Notes under the pieces: model-generated | Told to the model about the DNA's origin: nothing | What the model saw: only the letters and a program-made list of their open reading frames with translations | The model's database searches: none | NCBI RefSeq assembly: GCF_020162115.1 | Contig: NZ_CP083911.1 | Span: 2,604,001 to 2,668,000, forward strand | Direction of reading: 5' to 3' | Source of the DNA: Tepidimonas taiwanensis | GTDB lineage: Bacteria > Pseudomonadota > Gammaproteobacteria > Burkholderiales > Burkholderiaceae_C | Length of the DNA: 64,000 nt | Shown: positions 63,443-64,000 of the stretch, piece by piece | How positions within the stretch are numbered: the first letter of the stretch is position 1 | Layout: the number at the start of each line of letters is the position of its first letter | Position numbers and translations under genes: made by a program

Positions 63443-63789
63443 CGCGTCTGGCAGTCGATGCAGCGCAGCGTCGTCGGCGACGCGTGCAGCCGCGCCGTGG
63501 GGATCTCGACGCCGCAGTCCACGCACAGGCCGTAGCGGCCGTCGGCGATGCGCTGCAGGGCGTCGTCGATGGCCCGCAGGGCGGCCGTTTCGCGCTCGTC
63601 CAGCGCCTGCGCCAGGTCGCGCTCGCCGTCCACCTGGGCCCAGTCGCCGCTTTGCACCTCGTGCGGGTCGAGCGCCGCTTCGGCGCGCCCCACCTTGCCG
63701 CCGCGTTGCGCCCGGATCTGGGCGATCAGCTCGGCGCGCATCTGCTGCAGTTGTTGGGCGAAGGTGTCGGAAATGGGGGCGTTGCTCAT
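63403..63789 (-). CDS. DksA/TraR-family C4 zinc-finger protein
   Basis: 128 aa. An N-terminal coiled-coil helix pair (about 1-75) ends in the C4 zinc finger Cys-x-x-Cys ... Cys-x-x-Cys (GLCVDCGVEIPTARL ... LRCIDCQTRYERAH). The coiled-coil tip contains DPHEVQSGDWAQVDGERDLA; the DxxDxA tip motif of true DksA is not clear. It may modulate RNA polymerase through the secondary channel. It overlaps the FAH-like gene tail to tail by 40 nt. Confidence 0.88.
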   Translation of the reverse strand: MSNAPISDTFAQQLQQMRAELIAQIRAQRGGKVGRAEAALDPHEVQSGDWAQVDGERDLAQALDERETAALRAIDDALQRIADGRYGLCVDCGVEIPTARLHASPTTLRCIDCQTRYERAHPTATPSL

Positions 63790-63914
63790 CGTAATCCTGT
63801 CTGCCGAACGTCGCGGGGGCTTGCCGCATCAGGCGGGGATGCGACCCCGTTGAACAGATTGTGGCGCGAAAGCCCGCCGTGGCCAAGCGCCGCGGCCAGG
63901 CGTTCGGGCTTGCC

Positions 63915-63928
63915 TTGACCTGGGTCAA
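63915..63928. promoter_or_regulatory. FNR-type box near the window end
   Basis: TTGAC-CTGG-GTCAA is perfectly symmetric (extended as C-TTGACC-TGGGTCAA-G) and one base per half from the FNR consensus. It lies 126 bp upstream of the DksA/TraR-type gene and may serve that gene or one beyond the window. The rest of 63790-64000 shows no gene. Confidence 0.5.
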
Positions 63929-64000
63929 GCGGCAGCGGGGTTGGCGCGATCCCCCGCGGAGCCGTGTCGGGCGCGTTCGCCCGAGGTTGTTGCCCGCCTA

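Overview
The window is very GC-rich chromosomal DNA (roughly 70% by eye, not computed). It is gene-dense, and long meaningless antisense ORFs are common. The gene content points to a betaproteobacterium of the order Burkholderiales, most like the Comamonadaceae: parAB beside a LysE-type exporter, FlhDC, lptAB-rpoN, a DUF3567 protein, a ring-epoxidising phenylacetate pathway and an ArgP/LysE lysine module. A Tepidimonas-like organism would fit, but that is a guess from content and GC.

Layout. 1-2.9 kb: the end of a LysE/RhtB exporter, parA, parB and a membrane-linked methyltransferase. 2.8-7.7 kb (minus): a large PAS-GGDEF-EAL protein and a GlcD/Dld-type FAD oxidase. 7.9-10 kb: a cobalamin adenosyltransferase and the flagellar master regulators flhD and flhC. 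10-27 kb: a phenylacetate island with paaX, paaI, paaK, paaABCDE, a branched-chain-type ABC transporter (binding protein, permease, fused permease-ATPase, ATPase), paaZ and a paaJ-type thiolase. paaZ is split inside its MaoC hydratase domain by a 1,630-bp IS with an exact 8-bp target duplication. paaF, paaG and paaH are not in the window.

27-37 kb (minus): a candidate small RNA with a CCUCC hairpin loop, rlmL, rpoN, lptB, lptA, dsbA, a SPOR protein, argS, speB, a DUF2237 protein and a DUF457-type membrane hydrolase. 37-46 kb: an amino-acid/polyamine region. argP is separated from its usual partner lysE/argO by a four-gene polyamine-type ABC transporter of visibly lower GC. davB and davA (lysine 2-monooxygenase and 5-aminovaleramidase) follow, then a FitAB-type toxin-antitoxin pair.

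46.6-64 kb: a LysR regulator divergent from glcB, a zinc-sensing (CZB) diguanylate cyclase, a frameshifted cysteine-rich CWC gene, a degenerate kinase-like protein, hemB, a rhodanese, recQ, a ChaN-like lipoprotein, a chemoreceptor frameshifted by a 4-bp tandem duplication, dps, a di-heme cytochrome c peroxidase with an FNR-type promoter, DUF3567 and DUF3108 proteins, an FAH-fold protein lacking its metal ligands, and a DksA/TraR-type zinc-finger protein.

Least explained by known families: a 92-bp intergenic element present twice (7728-7819 plus, 34685-34776 minus; 76/92 identical without gaps) with some compensatory changes; the candidate small RNA at 27030-27136; and the IS-broken paaZ, which predicts a blocked phenylacetate pathway unless a separate hydratase exists.
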